A stretch of DNA of 64,000 bases from Armillaria gallica (taxonomy: Eukaryota; Basidiomycota; Agaricomycetes; Agaricales; Physalacriaceae). Positions 34,401-46,914 of the stretch are shown in pieces; the stretch's first letter is position 1, and each line of letters starts with the position of its first letter. A program made the translations under genes and the position numbers. The stretch is from positions 186,001 to 250,000 of the forward strand of contig JBANDB010000003.1 in assembly GCA_037576215.1 (NCBI GenBank), written 5' to 3'. The notes beneath the pieces are model-generated. The model was not told the DNA's origin. It saw nothing but the letters and a program-made list of their open reading frames with translations, and did not search any database.

Positions 34401-34946
34401 CGGACATGGTCTGCCCCCGGGCAAACTACCGTTTCTCTCCCGACTCAAACCTAGACGGAGGAGGATTAGAGCGCATCTGGATGCAGGCTGGGGAACGCCG
34501 GCGGATTGCCGGCAGAGATACCTGAAATGTACTACAAATTCTCTAAGCCGGTTCACAAGGCCCAGAGGAGGCGGTTCTACCTAGGCGGGTGTATGTATCA
34601 ATCTTTGTATTCGCATTATGATGAGGCTGAGATAGTGATCTTCTCTCAACTGTCAGTATTTAGCATTATTTGGCTATTTTCACGTATCAGTATGTTGGAA
34701 TTTAGGTTCTGGTGGTTCGGGAGGGCAGCGTGGTGGACTCGAAGGACGGTATATTCTGTCGTACAGTATAGGGACAGTGGGGGTTCGGAGTCAAGTAACG
34801 ATAAGTACGAAATGTCAAAGTTTAAAGTAAGCGGTAAATATGTATAAATAGAAAGTGGCGTTAAAGCCGTAAAACCAAATCTCAACACAGTATCGATGCG
34901 ATGTTTTAATGAGACTTGTTGTAAGTAAGCGTCAAACCCAATAAAT
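31480..34946. other. HET unit spacer with duplicated segment B, copy 2
   Basis: No intact gene. 31540-32040 resembles the upstream regions of the other HET genes (LTLASLTNALFDTL on the minus strand). 33100-33920 is the second copy of segment B (AAGTCAAGGCTCCATACC, TCTCGTCGCTCATCGG). 32250-33000 and 34270-34880 hold only short frames. Confidence 0.5.
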
Positions 34947-36551
34947 TCAAGTGAGAAATATGGTGCTCTGTTCAGGTCCGAATTTGCTGACCTTCACTGC
35001 TTCATTGTTTGCCGAACTGAACACTGACAATTTCTGAAACTTCCCATCCTCTCTTAGCCTGCCGACTACCCATACATCCCTTGAATCACTGAAGCTGCAA
35101 CCTAGGAGTGTATATGAACCATCGGGTATCGGATATGTGTGGTCAGCCACAATCTTCAACGTGTGTGACCCGGCGGCATCCATGAAGGTCAGTTCTCCCC
35201 GTCTAGGCTTCTCATCTTTCAGTCCCTCATTCAAGCCCCGCACATCTGCAGAATCGATACAGAAACCCTCATAGTACCAGTCTGTATCTGTATCCTCTGT
35301 CTTCCATACACACCCTGGAAACCGACGTGAATAAGACACAAAACGTTTGAGCGTCATTGTTTGCTGCCATGATGGTCGCCAACGTTTTCTTCCCTTCCCA
35401 GGTTCAGGGAAATAGAAGAGCAACTCCGACTGACACCCAGACCACATAGCATCCATAAGCACCTCCCATGCTTCCGCGTCAGACTTCTCCGCATCATATA
35501 TCGGGATGGACTGTAGGTAGAGAAGGTATCCTAAGCCGGCAACTTTATCCAAAGGATTAGTCGACACTCTATTCCGCATCTCTGACACGAGTTCAAGGGC
35601 CATGTCCCGTCTTCGTATCTTCCGCAAGCGTGTTAGTTGTTCATCAAACATCTTCCGAACATTCTTTTCCATGACATTGTTGCCAGTTTCCCCACCAATG
35701 ATGGCATCGTCAGTGATCTCCTGCAGTGTCCATGCACGCCGGAACCAACACCGATCACTCTCGAAGTCGCGTAGTGTCAAGTCCAGTGGCCGCCCCAAAC
35801 CACTGAAATAGCACACCACATTTGCATGCGAATATACCGATCCGATCGTGGGCACGTCCAGTTTCCACTCCTCCAATCGCAGATGCTCGGCCTTCCCACC
35901 CTCCTGCCGCAAGCACAAAACGTCTAACCATGCATATTTTGCTCCCAAGTTCAACATCTCGATGCGGACGAGATCAAGGTTCGCATCCTTCGGCATGGGC
36001 ACAGGCCACTCATATCCGTTGATCGGGGTCATCACATCCATTCGGTCCTTCTCGTCCACCCACGCATGTGATATCCCCCACAGACGGCCTTCCAAAACCC
36101 AGTATGGTACCACCCGATTAGCGTATAGATCCCAGATGCGCCGAGGGGGTACAACGCCTGTGGTGATCTTATCATGAATGAGCACCTTTCTCCGCATCTC
36201 CCTGTCCTTCTGTTCCCGCATGTGTAACATCTGTTCAATGGTGGCGACATCATAGTCGATCCAATAGGGGCGCAAATAAGAGTAGACAGTGCCGAAGTCG
36301 TAGTTTTGTGCAACATAGGGATCGAGAACCGAGATTACAGAGTCCAAAGTGTATGATGTGCCTAGCATGGTATTAAGCTTGTTTAAGACTTCACTAACAC
36401 CGAGCGTAGCACAGGGGATGTTGGCCAGAGACGACGCGAGGACCCTTCGACCAGTGTAAGACCGTTGCCTCAACACCAGAATGGTCGATTTTGCTTTTCC
36501 AGTCTCGGTGAGGGCGGAGAGGGTGATCTTGGGAGGTCTTTCGTTCTCGCT
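34947..36551 (-). CDS. HET-domain protein, paralogue 2
   Basis: The long exon of a HET gene, open on the minus strand from 36551 to the stop at 34947 (534 codons). The first ATG is not at the frame start: a likely splice acceptor (AATAG) at about 36552 and a first-exon-like piece from ATG 36871 (MGTHFH..., then donor GTATGT at 36761) suggest a spliced 5' end that I could not join in frame. HET core: SHAWVDEKDRMDVMTPINGYEW, YAWLDVLCLRQEGGK, FRRAWTLQEI. The C-terminal part (MWSGCQSELLFYFPEPGKG; GSYTLLG) matches the paralogues. No stop or frameshift; CpG retained. It probably encodes a functional protein. Confidence 0.85.
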   Translation of the reverse strand, partial: SENERPPKITLSALTETGKAKSTILVLRQRSYTGRRVLASSLANIPCATLGVSEVLNKLNTMLGTSYTLDSVISVLDPYVAQNYDFGTVYSYLRPYWIDYDVATIEQMLHMREQKDREMRRKVLIHDKITTGVVPPRRIWDLYANRVVPYWVLEGRLWGISHAWVDEKDRMDVMTPINGYEWPVPMPKDANLDLVRIEMLNLGAKYAWLDVLCLRQEGGKAEHLRLEEWKLDVPTIGSVYSHANVVCYFSGLGRPLDLTLRDFESDRCWFRRAWTLQEITDDAIIGGETGNNVMEKNVRKMFDEQLTRLRKIRRRDMALELVSEMRNRVSTNPLDKVAGLGYLLYLQSIPIYDAEKSDAEAWEVLMDAMWSGCQSELLFYFPEPGKGRKRWRPSWQQTMTLKRFVSYSRRFPGCVWKTEDTDTDWYYEGFCIDSADVRGLNEGLKDEKPRRGELTFMDAAGSHTLKIVADHTYPIPDGSYTLLGCSFSDSRDVWVVGRLREDGKFQKLSVFSSANNEAVKVSKFGPEQSTIFLT

Positions 36552-39500
36552 CTATTTAGCTGCTTTTCGGTATCACAGACAAATGCATTACCTTTGTAAA
36601 CTCTTGAAGAATTTGTACACAGACATTTTCCGGAGCCCCCACAATTCGGATTCAGACCTTGTCCCCCACCACCGTCGTTTCCAGCTTTCGATTGACATTG
36701 CTCCTAGTCACAGAATGAATATATAAAATGTTGAAAGAAAGACAACTTCAACAACACATACCATGGCCCATCGTCGACATCGTGTAGTACTAACCTACGA
36801 ACAGGCTCCGTCCTCGTGGTCGGGATGAAACAATGACGACCAGCGCTCAGACTATGAAAATGTGTCCCCATCAGCTGCTCTATTGAAAAATAGGCGCCCA
36901 AAGATTTCGAGCGCTAGTTTGGACGAACACGCATACAGATACCGGAAGTATCTTTCAATGGAACAACATACAACTGAAAGTGCCCAATCGAACTAATATG
37001 AGAGATGCGTAGAATTCCGTGAGTACTTACAAGTTTCGCATGGGGACCATATATCTGATGATCACATCATTATTTGACGCATAGATCCATCACTCCTAGC
37101 CACTGCCTCCATCAATACGGCAGCGTCCAAGTCCTGAGCGCCCATCACACCAAACTCATTCGGATCAAAGAAATCTGATATTCTATTCAAAACCGTGAGA
37201 ATGGGTAGGCTCGGAGTCAACCTCGATACAATCGATCCTCGTCGATACTGTGCCCATCCCTGCTCGTCGAACCTGAAAGAACGAAATACCGCAAAGCATT
37301 TCCCTTGACCTCTCAGGCGACGTGCCATCGTCTAAGATCCACACTCGTCAGTGTGCGGCGGTCGAAGGGTACGTCTCCGTTCTCTGAGGACTGCGGGAGT
37401 TATGCAACACGTAGCACGTTTGATGAATGTGACAATAGACCATCCAAATCACCGATAGTCGATGGAACTGGTGGGGTCAGAGATGGATAGTGGACAGATG
37501 CAGACGAACCATAGCCCACACAACCTGCATCTTCTTCAGCCGAGCAAGACAATATAAGATAATGATCATTATTCTCGGTAGATAAAAGACAGCAAAGTAT
37601 CTAAGCATTACTGGAGCAGGAGGAAAGAATTCTGCAGTCAGCTTATCGTGCATGAATACACCACCGACTAACCAGGGAGTTTCTCTTCAACTCGGCGCGG
37701 CTCATTTAAGCTTCGAACATCCACTTATTCAGGGTCATTTTCGCGAATCCTTCCCATCAACGGCAAGCAATGTTCCCTGCGACGTTTGTGCAGGTTACGG
37801 TCCATAACCTACTAGAGACGTTAGCCATTAGACAACGGGGTGTGAGAGAAAATGTACGCACTGCCTTGCCAGACGCTCATACTTTAAAGCCAAGCTTCAG
37901 TACGGAATGCCGTAGTTACGTCAAGCTCGATACAGGGTTTCTCAGAATTCTCTCGGATATGAGAACAGCGGACATTAATTGATCCGTGGTCACACTGAGC
38001 GCTACATGCGTACCTGACATCGACAATGGTCTTAGAAAAGAAGCAAAAGCTGAAGTCTACGACCAAAGCGCGCCGTTCTGTGCCAGCGACATTGAACCGT
38101 AACTTTAAGATGTGTTGACAACGAAGTGAGCAGCAAATCGAACGATAATTCTGTTAGTGCATACGGTCAGCCTGATGGATATTGTCTCCCCGATGTTCCC
38201 TGTGCAGTTGAAATCAGCTCTGCCTGGGTAGGAGAGGTATATAACAAGACGTACCAGTTGCCTGAGATGTTAACAATTTACGCCTTGCCGTGGCATTTGG
38301 CTGTCTCTGTGAAACGAAGATGTCGTCACTGAGGGAATCGCCGATCCCAATTTGCTACGTCGGGAACTGATTACTTCGAAATTCTTTCTGTATCGAAGGC
38401 CTCGCTTCGTCGGTGCTTTAGCCGATAACATCTTCCGGGAAAAGGTTTCCAAATTTCGTAGTCACAGGAACACAAGTCTCAATGATGATCTCGGTATCTA
38501 GAGACAGATGTAAGCTAGAAACAACAGACTGTAAGAATACGACGCACCTGGACAGTTGGTGAGAGGACCAGATAAACGACTCCATACAAATTCTCCTGTA
38601 CCATCTCCGCGCAGGATTCCTTTTCTATAAGCCCCACCCGTTGATGGACCATAGCACTCACTCCGCTATCTAGACTTTCAGATTTCCTGTACTCCGTCTC
38701 CTCCTATCCTTGTGCCTATGCCCTCGATTCTGGACAATAAAATCCAACAGCATTTGGGTGACTAGCACTTTCGGCGAAACGTTGCTCTCTCAACTCGAGT
38801 CGTGGAATTCTAACCTTCAAAGAAGTGAGTGCGGCGCGATTGTAAAAGGATGTAGCCACCTGATGGATCTCTGGCTCCTACATTCTCAGAAATATAGCAG
38901 TGTTTCTTGATGGAACAATGTGAGGCTGAAAAACTGCTTGCCATTCGGTAACGTCCGCAGTATGTTCAGAGCAAATCCAAAAGTAGGCGGTAATCGTCCT
39001 TCTCCATTGAGCGTCAACTACTACCCACCTTTCACAGCCCGGCCTGTTTGCGTTGAAGATGCCGCTGTCAAGGGTGAAAAAATTTGCAGCTGTTAATTCC
39101 GACTCGTAGCGTCCAGAAGACAATGTGCTACGGAGTTTCTGGAAGATGGTTTCGAGGATAAAAAAGTGCTACCTTTTAAGTATCGATCGTAAGAGACCTT
39201 ACCAAGAGCCAGCCCTACGCACCTGTCGAGTTACAGTGCCTAGCCTGGTCCGAGAGCTTGAGACCGACTCTCCCAGCAGGATAGCGGTTTTACTGAACGA
39301 CGAGCGATGATATTTTTATATGAATATTGAACTCACTGCAGAAGGAAGACCCGGAGGAAGTATCACGCGTCATTCATAATGCATATCCATAAGTCGGTTA
39401 AGGGAGTACTAGTCGGCAGTTTGATAGGCGCGGGTTCGCTTCGGCTTGCGTACAAGCGCATGGATGAGTGTTACTTCCAATTTAAATAATATATCTGGGG

Positions 39501-41641
39501 AACCAGATAGTGAGCTCGAAGGAAGACAAAAAGATGAAACGAGTTACTTAGACTGTGCTAAGAGAGAACAAGATTCGGAAGACAAATACTCCAGAAGAAT
39601 ATGCCTAGTGCGCGAGATGGAATTGAAGTAATATTAATTAAAGTTTCGCATCACGGACTCATGCGCGCCGGGTATTGCCGTCGTGATTAAGGGTCCGATG
39701 ACCTCAGGCTTCCTTCCTTCCGCACCGTCACCTTCACTGTGCTCCCATTTGGCTGCCACTGCTTCACTCGTCGATCCCGCTGGCTCAACTGTGCTATCAT
39801 TGCTTCCGTGGATTTATTCAATCAAAGTATATCATGGAGTTCTACGCGACGCTTCGTCTTACCGCGGTACCAGAGAGACGAAACAAGCTCTGCTAGACGG
39901 GATGATTCGATTACTCCAGGCAAGTCTCTTAGCCTCTGCCACCATTTAAACTGACTCTTTCATTCCAGTTACCGTGGCCACCTTGTCGTCTGGACGAGGC
40001 TTGTATGATTTAGAACGCTATTCACCTTGGAGACGTCGGAGGCCAGAGCTGACGATGGTGAGTGCTGGTCTATCTCGAAGTGTTCTCCTCTGATTTGACG
40101 AACAACATAGGCTGGACCAGCCAGCATCTCCATTCACGTCGCCACACGGAAATCCATGGACGTCGCGTATATTCACCTCACCACACTCCGTTCTTCCCAA
40201 ACTATTCTTACATAGCAAATAACCTCATTTCGGGTCAGTTCTCCCTTCGGCTCATACAGTTTTCAGTCTCACATCTGCATGCAGAATAAGGCACCTCGAC
40301 GGAACCGTCTTTATGATGCTACCTCTACTTGATATACTACACTGTACGCTGATCCCGTTTCCTTTGATGACAGTTTCTCTGACTCACTGCACTATAGTTT
40401 CAATTGTACCTTTGCATATTGTAATCCAATAGTTCTCAGCTCCTTTGCGTGTATGCTACCTGCTCGAACTTTTGCGCTGCGTCATTCTACTACTCAAAAG
40501 CCTACTTGCCATACGACTGATTTCTGCGTCGCCTGTGGCTTTTTGATCGATAGCTCTGTTCGCCTTTTCGCAGACTCTAATTGCTTCTGAAACACTTCAT
40601 ATACCACTGTCTCCGGTGTAGTGTAACCCGAGTCGCGTTGTATAAATATCAGTGTGTAGATGTCGATATGACCTTGGTCCCTGTCAAAACGTTAGACAAC
40701 TGCGCGAAGCGGGAGCCAAATTCACCATTCACCACCACTGGTGAAAGATGTGCTATTTTCCTTCTTGCTTGTTGTTGCTATGCTGAATGGCGAGACCTAC
40801 TGTGTACACGCAATCTCCCTCTTCGACATCGTCCTTATAATCTTTACAGGCTGTTTCACTTCTCATCAAGCTATAATACCTTAAATATCAACTCACAGAT
40901 GAATCGCAGCTACGGGACGAAGTAGAGTCGACGCTCACCGTTCTGGGCACTTACTCTATGAAACGCTCTTTCATCTGGGTGTGAACTATACCTGACGGGG
41001 CTTTACTTCGGGCGTATCGACGCTGAGGCTGGTTCCAAAGGCATACGCCCGCTGAGGCCTTTCCAATGAAATCAGGCTAGTAGTCTCTGGTTCATGATGG
41101 CGAACTCCGTGCAGACATCGACGGTGTCTACTGTAACCCATACCAGGGGAGGGCCTCGCGCAATCACCGGAGCTCTTTCAAGATGGTTGCCATTCAAAAG
41201 TACACTCGGATAGCGAGGTACAAAAGTATTCTTTTTACGCAGCTATCTTTCATTTCCTGTGGATCCCGTCCGTCCTCGACGTGAACACTTTATCATCAGA
41301 TTCAAGTCTTTGGCAATAGGACGGTTGGTGTAGATAACGACAATACTGTGAACAGAGACGGTACGACTTCCTCAGCTCTGGTGAAATCGAGAGTATGACC
41401 TCTCTAAATCTGTTCGACGTTTGATGGCTTGACACAACAGCAGATGTCTTTCTCTCGCAAGTCACATCTTTTCTTCTCAGGGCGTGGGATCACCATTGCA
41501 ACAGAATTATATCACAATGGAGTACTTAATCCAAAGTTAACAGATGCTCTGTCCCTTTCCTTCTGTTCACTGGAACCAGTTTCTGTCCTTGGACACGTCG
41601 TCACAGACAACACATGTAAGCTACGAACCCGCTTCTGTAAT
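36552..41641. other. HET unit spacer with duplicated segment B, copy 3
   Basis: No intact gene recognised. 36762-36871 is the likely first exon of HET paralogue 2. 37080-37430 matches the HET upstream region of the other units. 37438-38640 is segment B copy 3, and its left edge is the empty-site equivalent of the KDZ insertion. 38650-38850 resembles 25850-26010. Frames at 39680-39950 and 40580-40925 have no family resemblance that I can support. Confidence 0.5.
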
Positions 41642-43336
41642 TCAACAAAGAACAATTTGAATCTTTTCAAGTCCAAGCTGCCTAAGATTCTCTAGTTCAT
41701 CATCTGCCAAACGGAAAACTGACAACTTCTCAAACTTCCCGTCCTCTCTTAGCTGGCCAGCTACCCAGAGATTGAGATCGGACAATGAAATCTCGTCGTT
41801 GGAGCCTATAAGTGCATACGAGCCATTGGGTATTGGGTACACATGGTCAGCGAAAATTTTGAAAGTGCAAGGCAACCCAGCAGTGTCCTTGAAAACCATC
41901 TCCCCCTGTCGAGATTTCTCTTCCTTTGGTCCCTCATCCAAGCCACACACATATGCTGATTCGATACAGAAACCCTCAAAGTACCAATCTGCATCTGTAG
42001 CCTCCATCTGCTCGACATTTCCGGGGCACGGATGCAAATACGGCACAAAATGTTTGAGTGTCATGATTTGCTGCCATGACGGTCGCCAACATTTGCTTCT
42101 GTTACCAGGTTCAGGGAAATAGAAGAGTAACTCCGCCCGAGACCCAGACGACATAGCATCCATGAGCACTTCCCATGCTTCCTCGTCAGGCTTCTCGGCA
42201 TTGTATATTGGGATGAATTTCGTGTTGAGAAGGTACGCTAAGCCTGCGACTTTATCCAAAGACTTTGTCGATACCCGGTTCTGCATCTCTAACACGAGTT
42301 CAAGGACCAAGTCCCGGGTTTGCACCGCCCGCAAGCGTGCCAATTGCTCTTCAAACGTCTTCCGAACATCCTCTTCCATGACATCATCCTCGGTCTCCCC
42401 ACCGATGATGGTGTCATCGGTGACCTCCTGCAGCGTCCATGCGCGTCGGAACCAACACCGATCGCTCTTGAAGTCATCCGCTGTCAAACGCAGTGGCCGG
42501 CTCAGACCGCTGAAGTAGCACACCACACGCGCACCATAATACACCCACCCAATCGTGGGCACGTCGACCTTCCACTCCTCGAAGCGCAGATGCTCGTTCT
42601 TCCCACCCTCCTGCCGCAAACACAGGATATCCAGCCATGCATACTCCGATGCGAGGTTCAACATCTCGATGCGGACAAGATCAAGGTTAGCGTCCTTTGG
42701 CATGGGCACGGGCCACTCGTATCCATTGATGGGTGTCATCGCACTCACGCGGTCCTTCTCATCGACCCACGCATGTGATATCCCACATGGGAAGGTGTCC
42801 GCAACCCAGTATGGCACCACCCGATTTGCACACAGATCCCACACGCGCCGAGGGTCCACCCACTGCTTGGTGATCCTGTCATGGTCGAGCACCTCTCTCC
42901 GCATCTTCCTGTCGCTCTCTTCCCGGGTGCGTAATTTACGTTGGATGGCGGCGACGTCATAAGCATACCAATAGGGCCGCAAATGTGCGTAGACCGTTCC
43001 AAAGTCGTCATTTCGTGCAACGTATGGTTTAAGAATCGAGTGTAGGGTTGCTATCCCTAAGACACGAAGTATTCTGGATCCCAGAGTGTAAGACGTGGCA
43101 AGTGTCGCGTTGAGCTTTTCCAAAACTCCGTCAATACCGAGGTCAGCGCAGGGAGTATCGGCGAGAGCGGACGATATCACTGGTTTATCGCCTGTGTAGG
43201 ACCGTTGTTTCAACACTCGAATGCTCGATTCTGCGCGGCCAGTCTCAACAAGGGCGGAAAGTTTGATCTCAGGAAGGTTGGGACGATCGAAAGGATCGGA
43301 AAATATAGGAGGACTTTTTGTTCCTACTTTATTCAG
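41642..43336 (-). CDS. HET-domain protein, paralogue 3
   Basis: The long exon of a HET gene on the minus strand, open from 43336 to the stop at 41642. A likely splice acceptor (AATAAAG) lies near 43326, and a first-exon-like piece starts at ATG 43677 (MGTHFDGPGASPH) with a possible GTACGT donor near 43560. HET core: SHAWVDEKDRVSAMTPINGYEW, YAWLDILCLRQEGGK, FRRAWTLQEV. C-terminal part: MSSGSRAELLFYFPEPGN and GSYALIGSND. No disrupting stop. It is the closest intact relative by eye of the interrupted pseudogene at 1-8723 and served to place that insertion. Confidence 0.85.
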   Translation of the reverse strand: MNKVGTKSPPIFSDPFDRPNLPEIKLSALVETGRAESSIRVLKQRSYTGDKPVISSALADTPCADLGIDGVLEKLNATLATSYTLGSRILRVLGIATLHSILKPYVARNDDFGTVYAHLRPYWYAYDVAAIQRKLRTREESDRKMRREVLDHDRITKQWVDPRRVWDLCANRVVPYWVADTFPCGISHAWVDEKDRVSAMTPINGYEWPVPMPKDANLDLVRIEMLNLASEYAWLDILCLRQEGGKNEHLRFEEWKVDVPTIGWVYYGARVVCYFSGLSRPLRLTADDFKSDRCWFRRAWTLQEVTDDTIIGGETEDDVMEEDVRKTFEEQLARLRAVQTRDLVLELVLEMQNRVSTKSLDKVAGLAYLLNTKFIPIYNAEKPDEEAWEVLMDAMSSGSRAELLFYFPEPGNRSKCWRPSWQQIMTLKHFVPYLHPCPGNVEQMEATDADWYFEGFCIESAYVCGLDEGPKEEKSRQGEMVFKDTAGLPCTFKIFADHVYPIPNGSYALIGSNDEISLSDLNLWVAGQLREDGKFEKLSVFRLADDELENLRQLGLEKIQIVLC

Positions 43337-46300
43337 CTACGTCCCGTTACCACAGAAAGGAGTGTCACCTTCGTACAAGGGCCAATATACTCGATAAGGC
43401 TTGTAGAATTCGGTTAGGGTCATTCTCTGCCGCGCCCACCATTCTGACACAGACCATATCTTCCAAATCCGCCATCCCTTCCGACGCTCGGCAGACGCTT
43501 CCTCTACTCACGCGGGAATGACTAGATAACTCGCTGAAAAGAAGGTAACATCACGTACCATGGTCCATCGCTGATCTTGTAGTTGCACGGAGAGAATTCC
43601 TTCGTGCAGCCTCGCGTCGTCGTGGTCGGAAAGAAAGAATGCGGACTAGCGCCAGGTCCATCAAAATGTGTTCCCATCAGCATGCTATCAACGGATAGGC
43701 GCCCAAACAGTGAAACGCTGATGGGGGGTATCACTTGATGCGGCGATATCCATCTGAATGAGCCCAATATGAGATCTGAACACCTACAGTTCCGTGAGGA
43801 CCTACAAGATATCCTGGCTTTGTGGCGGATAAACCATGCATCCGATGGCCACACTAGTACTTATTCGATCCATATATCCATCACTCTCACGGGCGATGGC
43901 TCCATGAATGCAAAATCATCGAGTTTCCGAATGTGCACCATGCCAATGGTGCGACTCGGCACGAAAAACGCGCTGCTTTTCATTCAAATCCGCGAGCCTA
44001 TCGAAAATATTTATGAAAAAAACTCGCTGCTCATAACGTACTTAATCTACTATTATGTGGCCATGGAGCTGTCTAAATAACTAATTCGTTAGCAAGGCGG
44101 TTGAGAGCATATAAGAGGAAATAAATGGTATAGCATACGTACCTCAAGAAATCGACAAAATCCACTCGCTCCCGCATACGTCCTACTGAAGAACCAGGGC
44201 CCGACCACGCAAAAGAAGGTTACAATAGTATAATCTGCAATAGCTATTCATTAGCCAAGATTCAAGACAGGGACAGTGAATGAATCGGCGGCGCTTACCC
44301 TCTCATCATCAGACTCAATCAATGGCGCTGTGGGGGATACTAGGGCCTGAGTAGATAAATAAAAAGAGAAGAAAAAGGGACCCGATTGCGCTGATCTTCG
44401 ATCACGATGAGGATGTTGCGCCGTCACAAATGACCCCGACACAATCAGAGCTGCCGTCATGTACCGCCTCCAATGTCTACTGAAAATGTAACTTGAATCA
44501 GGAAACGCGCGTGCAGAATTGCCAGTTCAGCCGTCGTTCTCCCTCCGCCGCTTACAGACTACACGTCCTCCGGGAGAGAACATGCGACAAAAAGTGACGC
44601 CGAAGTTAACAAGTCCGAGTTGTTTATTTGTTTATTCTGATAAGAAAATGATAAGAAACGGTAGTTAAATATATGCTCATTCGCTAATTACCTCTAGCTA
44701 TCATTGCCTCTACATTCTGGTCACCGCGCATCCTTGGAGTGCTAAAGGAAACTGTGAATAGCAGAATAAAGTATGGCACAAAGGACCGGAGCTGCTGTTC
44801 AATCCCGCTATGAGAGACTGCAGCAATTATCTTTCAGGATTACATCCTAGGCACAATTTGACATTGAAGGATCGTTTTTATGTTGTCCGTTGGCGAAAAG
44901 AAACAATGGAGAGACGAGTGACAGTCTACATCAGAATACACAGTCGTAGCAAACATCAACCTTGCAAAATAGCAGTACAAACCAGTTTTCCACCGTCTCA
45001 TGGCCTACGTCTGCGAAACGACACAAAATCAGAGTCAAGAGATCCGTTTTTGCATGGCATGTGGCGGATTTGAGGTAACCAGTAAACGTTCCAATAAGGG
45101 TCAGGCCTGATATCAAAATGGTAGCTCTGCGGAATAGTAGAGGGAACAGAGCTTACCTGGACACGCGCCGAATATGTATCGGCATAGCTTACCGACTTGC
45201 AGGTACCTATTAGCTATTAGCCATGGAATCACATCCCAATGCGACTATATGCGCCTGGAAGCTGAGCTGATGTTGGCATGGAAACGACATTGTAAACTTA
45301 CTGCACCAAGGGGATTCCAACGCGGGCTTCATAGTTCGAGTTCATGTTCAGCTCTTTCAAGGTCGGCTCGATATAAGCCTGTTTCTAATGAAAGGCCGTT
45401 AGTACATGATCAATCGTAGAAGGGGACGATGTACCTAGGTACGCTCGTGAAGAAGTGCTTTGAGTTCTTCTGCCCAACGTCGGAAGTCTCCTGATTCTCT
45501 GTTTTCCGTCCATACGTCTCGAGGTCTTTTCTGTACCTCTGGAGGATTCATCTCCAGATGTAGGCGCTTCATCCCTTCTTCGTTCCTATCAATCTCCGTA
45601 TTTAGAATAACATCTTGCGCCGAGTCGTCTTCGACTGTGCTGACTCACGAATGTTGAGGGAACAATGCTGTACTAGCGCTCGAAAGTCACAGAAACACGG
45701 GAATAGTGAGGCGATATTGGAAGTTCGATGTTTAGCCGCTCGAGGGGGACTGATTTCGAGATTGATAGTTCGACTTCCAAGGCCCGGAGACGACCTCGAG
45801 TGAATCAATCTAGCGACGTAGCCCGTCCTCATTTCCCTTTACCTCTCACATGCAGGCTACGAGGCATATGTGGCTAATCCGCACTAGTCAAAACGCGGAG
45901 TATATTTAACGGATGAGAATAACCATCCAAATCACCATTAGTCGATGTAGCTGTAAGGGCCAGAGATAGACGGTGGATGGTTACCAACGAACACCACCCA
46001 CATGATCGCCGCCTTGTTCAGTCGCGCAGGAAACGATGAAAGAATAATCAATTATTCTCGCTATACGGAAGACAGCAAAGGGTCTGAGCATTACTGGCAG
46101 TTTAGGGGACGTTTTGGCGTCGTTCTCGAAACCGAGTTTCTCAGAAATCCTTCGTATCTGAGAACAATAGAAATTCATTGCCCCATAGTGAAATAGAATA
46201 CTGATCACGTACCTTAAATTGACGACAGTGGTAAAGCCGAAGTATACAATTAACGCATGCTATTCTGCATGAGCGATTTTTGGCCCTGACTTCGGAATGT

Positions 46301-46914
46301 GTTGAAGACGGGCTGAGCGGGCAATTGAACGACACTCGCGTTGGTGTGCGTGGAGGCCAGCATTAGGACTATTGTCTTATGGAGGCCAATGTTCCCTGTG
46401 CAGTCGAGATTAGCTCTGCCTAGGCGGGAGAAATGGCGAGCACAACGTACCAGCCCGCCTCAGATAAACAAACAACAATCCTATGCCTTACAGTGACATT
46501 CAGCCATCAATGTAAGGCTAAGAAGTCGCCACAGTGTGAGAATCGACAACCGCAATTTGAGAGTCTAATACGGGGACTGGTTAGTTCAATAAAGGTCAGG
46601 AGGAAACTGAATAGCACTCACGATCCGCCTGGTTAGCGCTTCAGCCCGTTACATCTTCGGCGAAAAGGTCTCAAAGTTGCATCGTCTCAGTAACATGAGT
46701 TTCAATGATGATTTCAATATCTAAAGTCAGGGGTAAGCCAGAAGTACCGAAATGTAAGAATACGACACACCTAGATAGATCGCAAGATGGTTAGCTCCAC
46801 GAATCCGCGCCAATTCTGTTTTAGCATCTTCACCCAGGTCTGCTTTTTCGTAGGCTGTGGCTCCGCACCATGGCTGACTGGAGTACTCACAGATATGGCG
46901 TGTTTGGTAAAGGA
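43337..46914. other. HET unit spacer with duplicated segment B, copy 4
   Basis: Contains the probable first exon of HET paralogue 3 (43677-43560), then sequence like the upstream regions of the other units (43730-44120), a patch at 45640-45880 like 9370-9600, and segment B copy 4 (45925-46860). No intact gene. The copy of segment B ends about where carboxylesterase-like coding sequence begins, so segment B may derive from the 5' flank or 5' exons of such an esterase. Confidence 0.45.
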
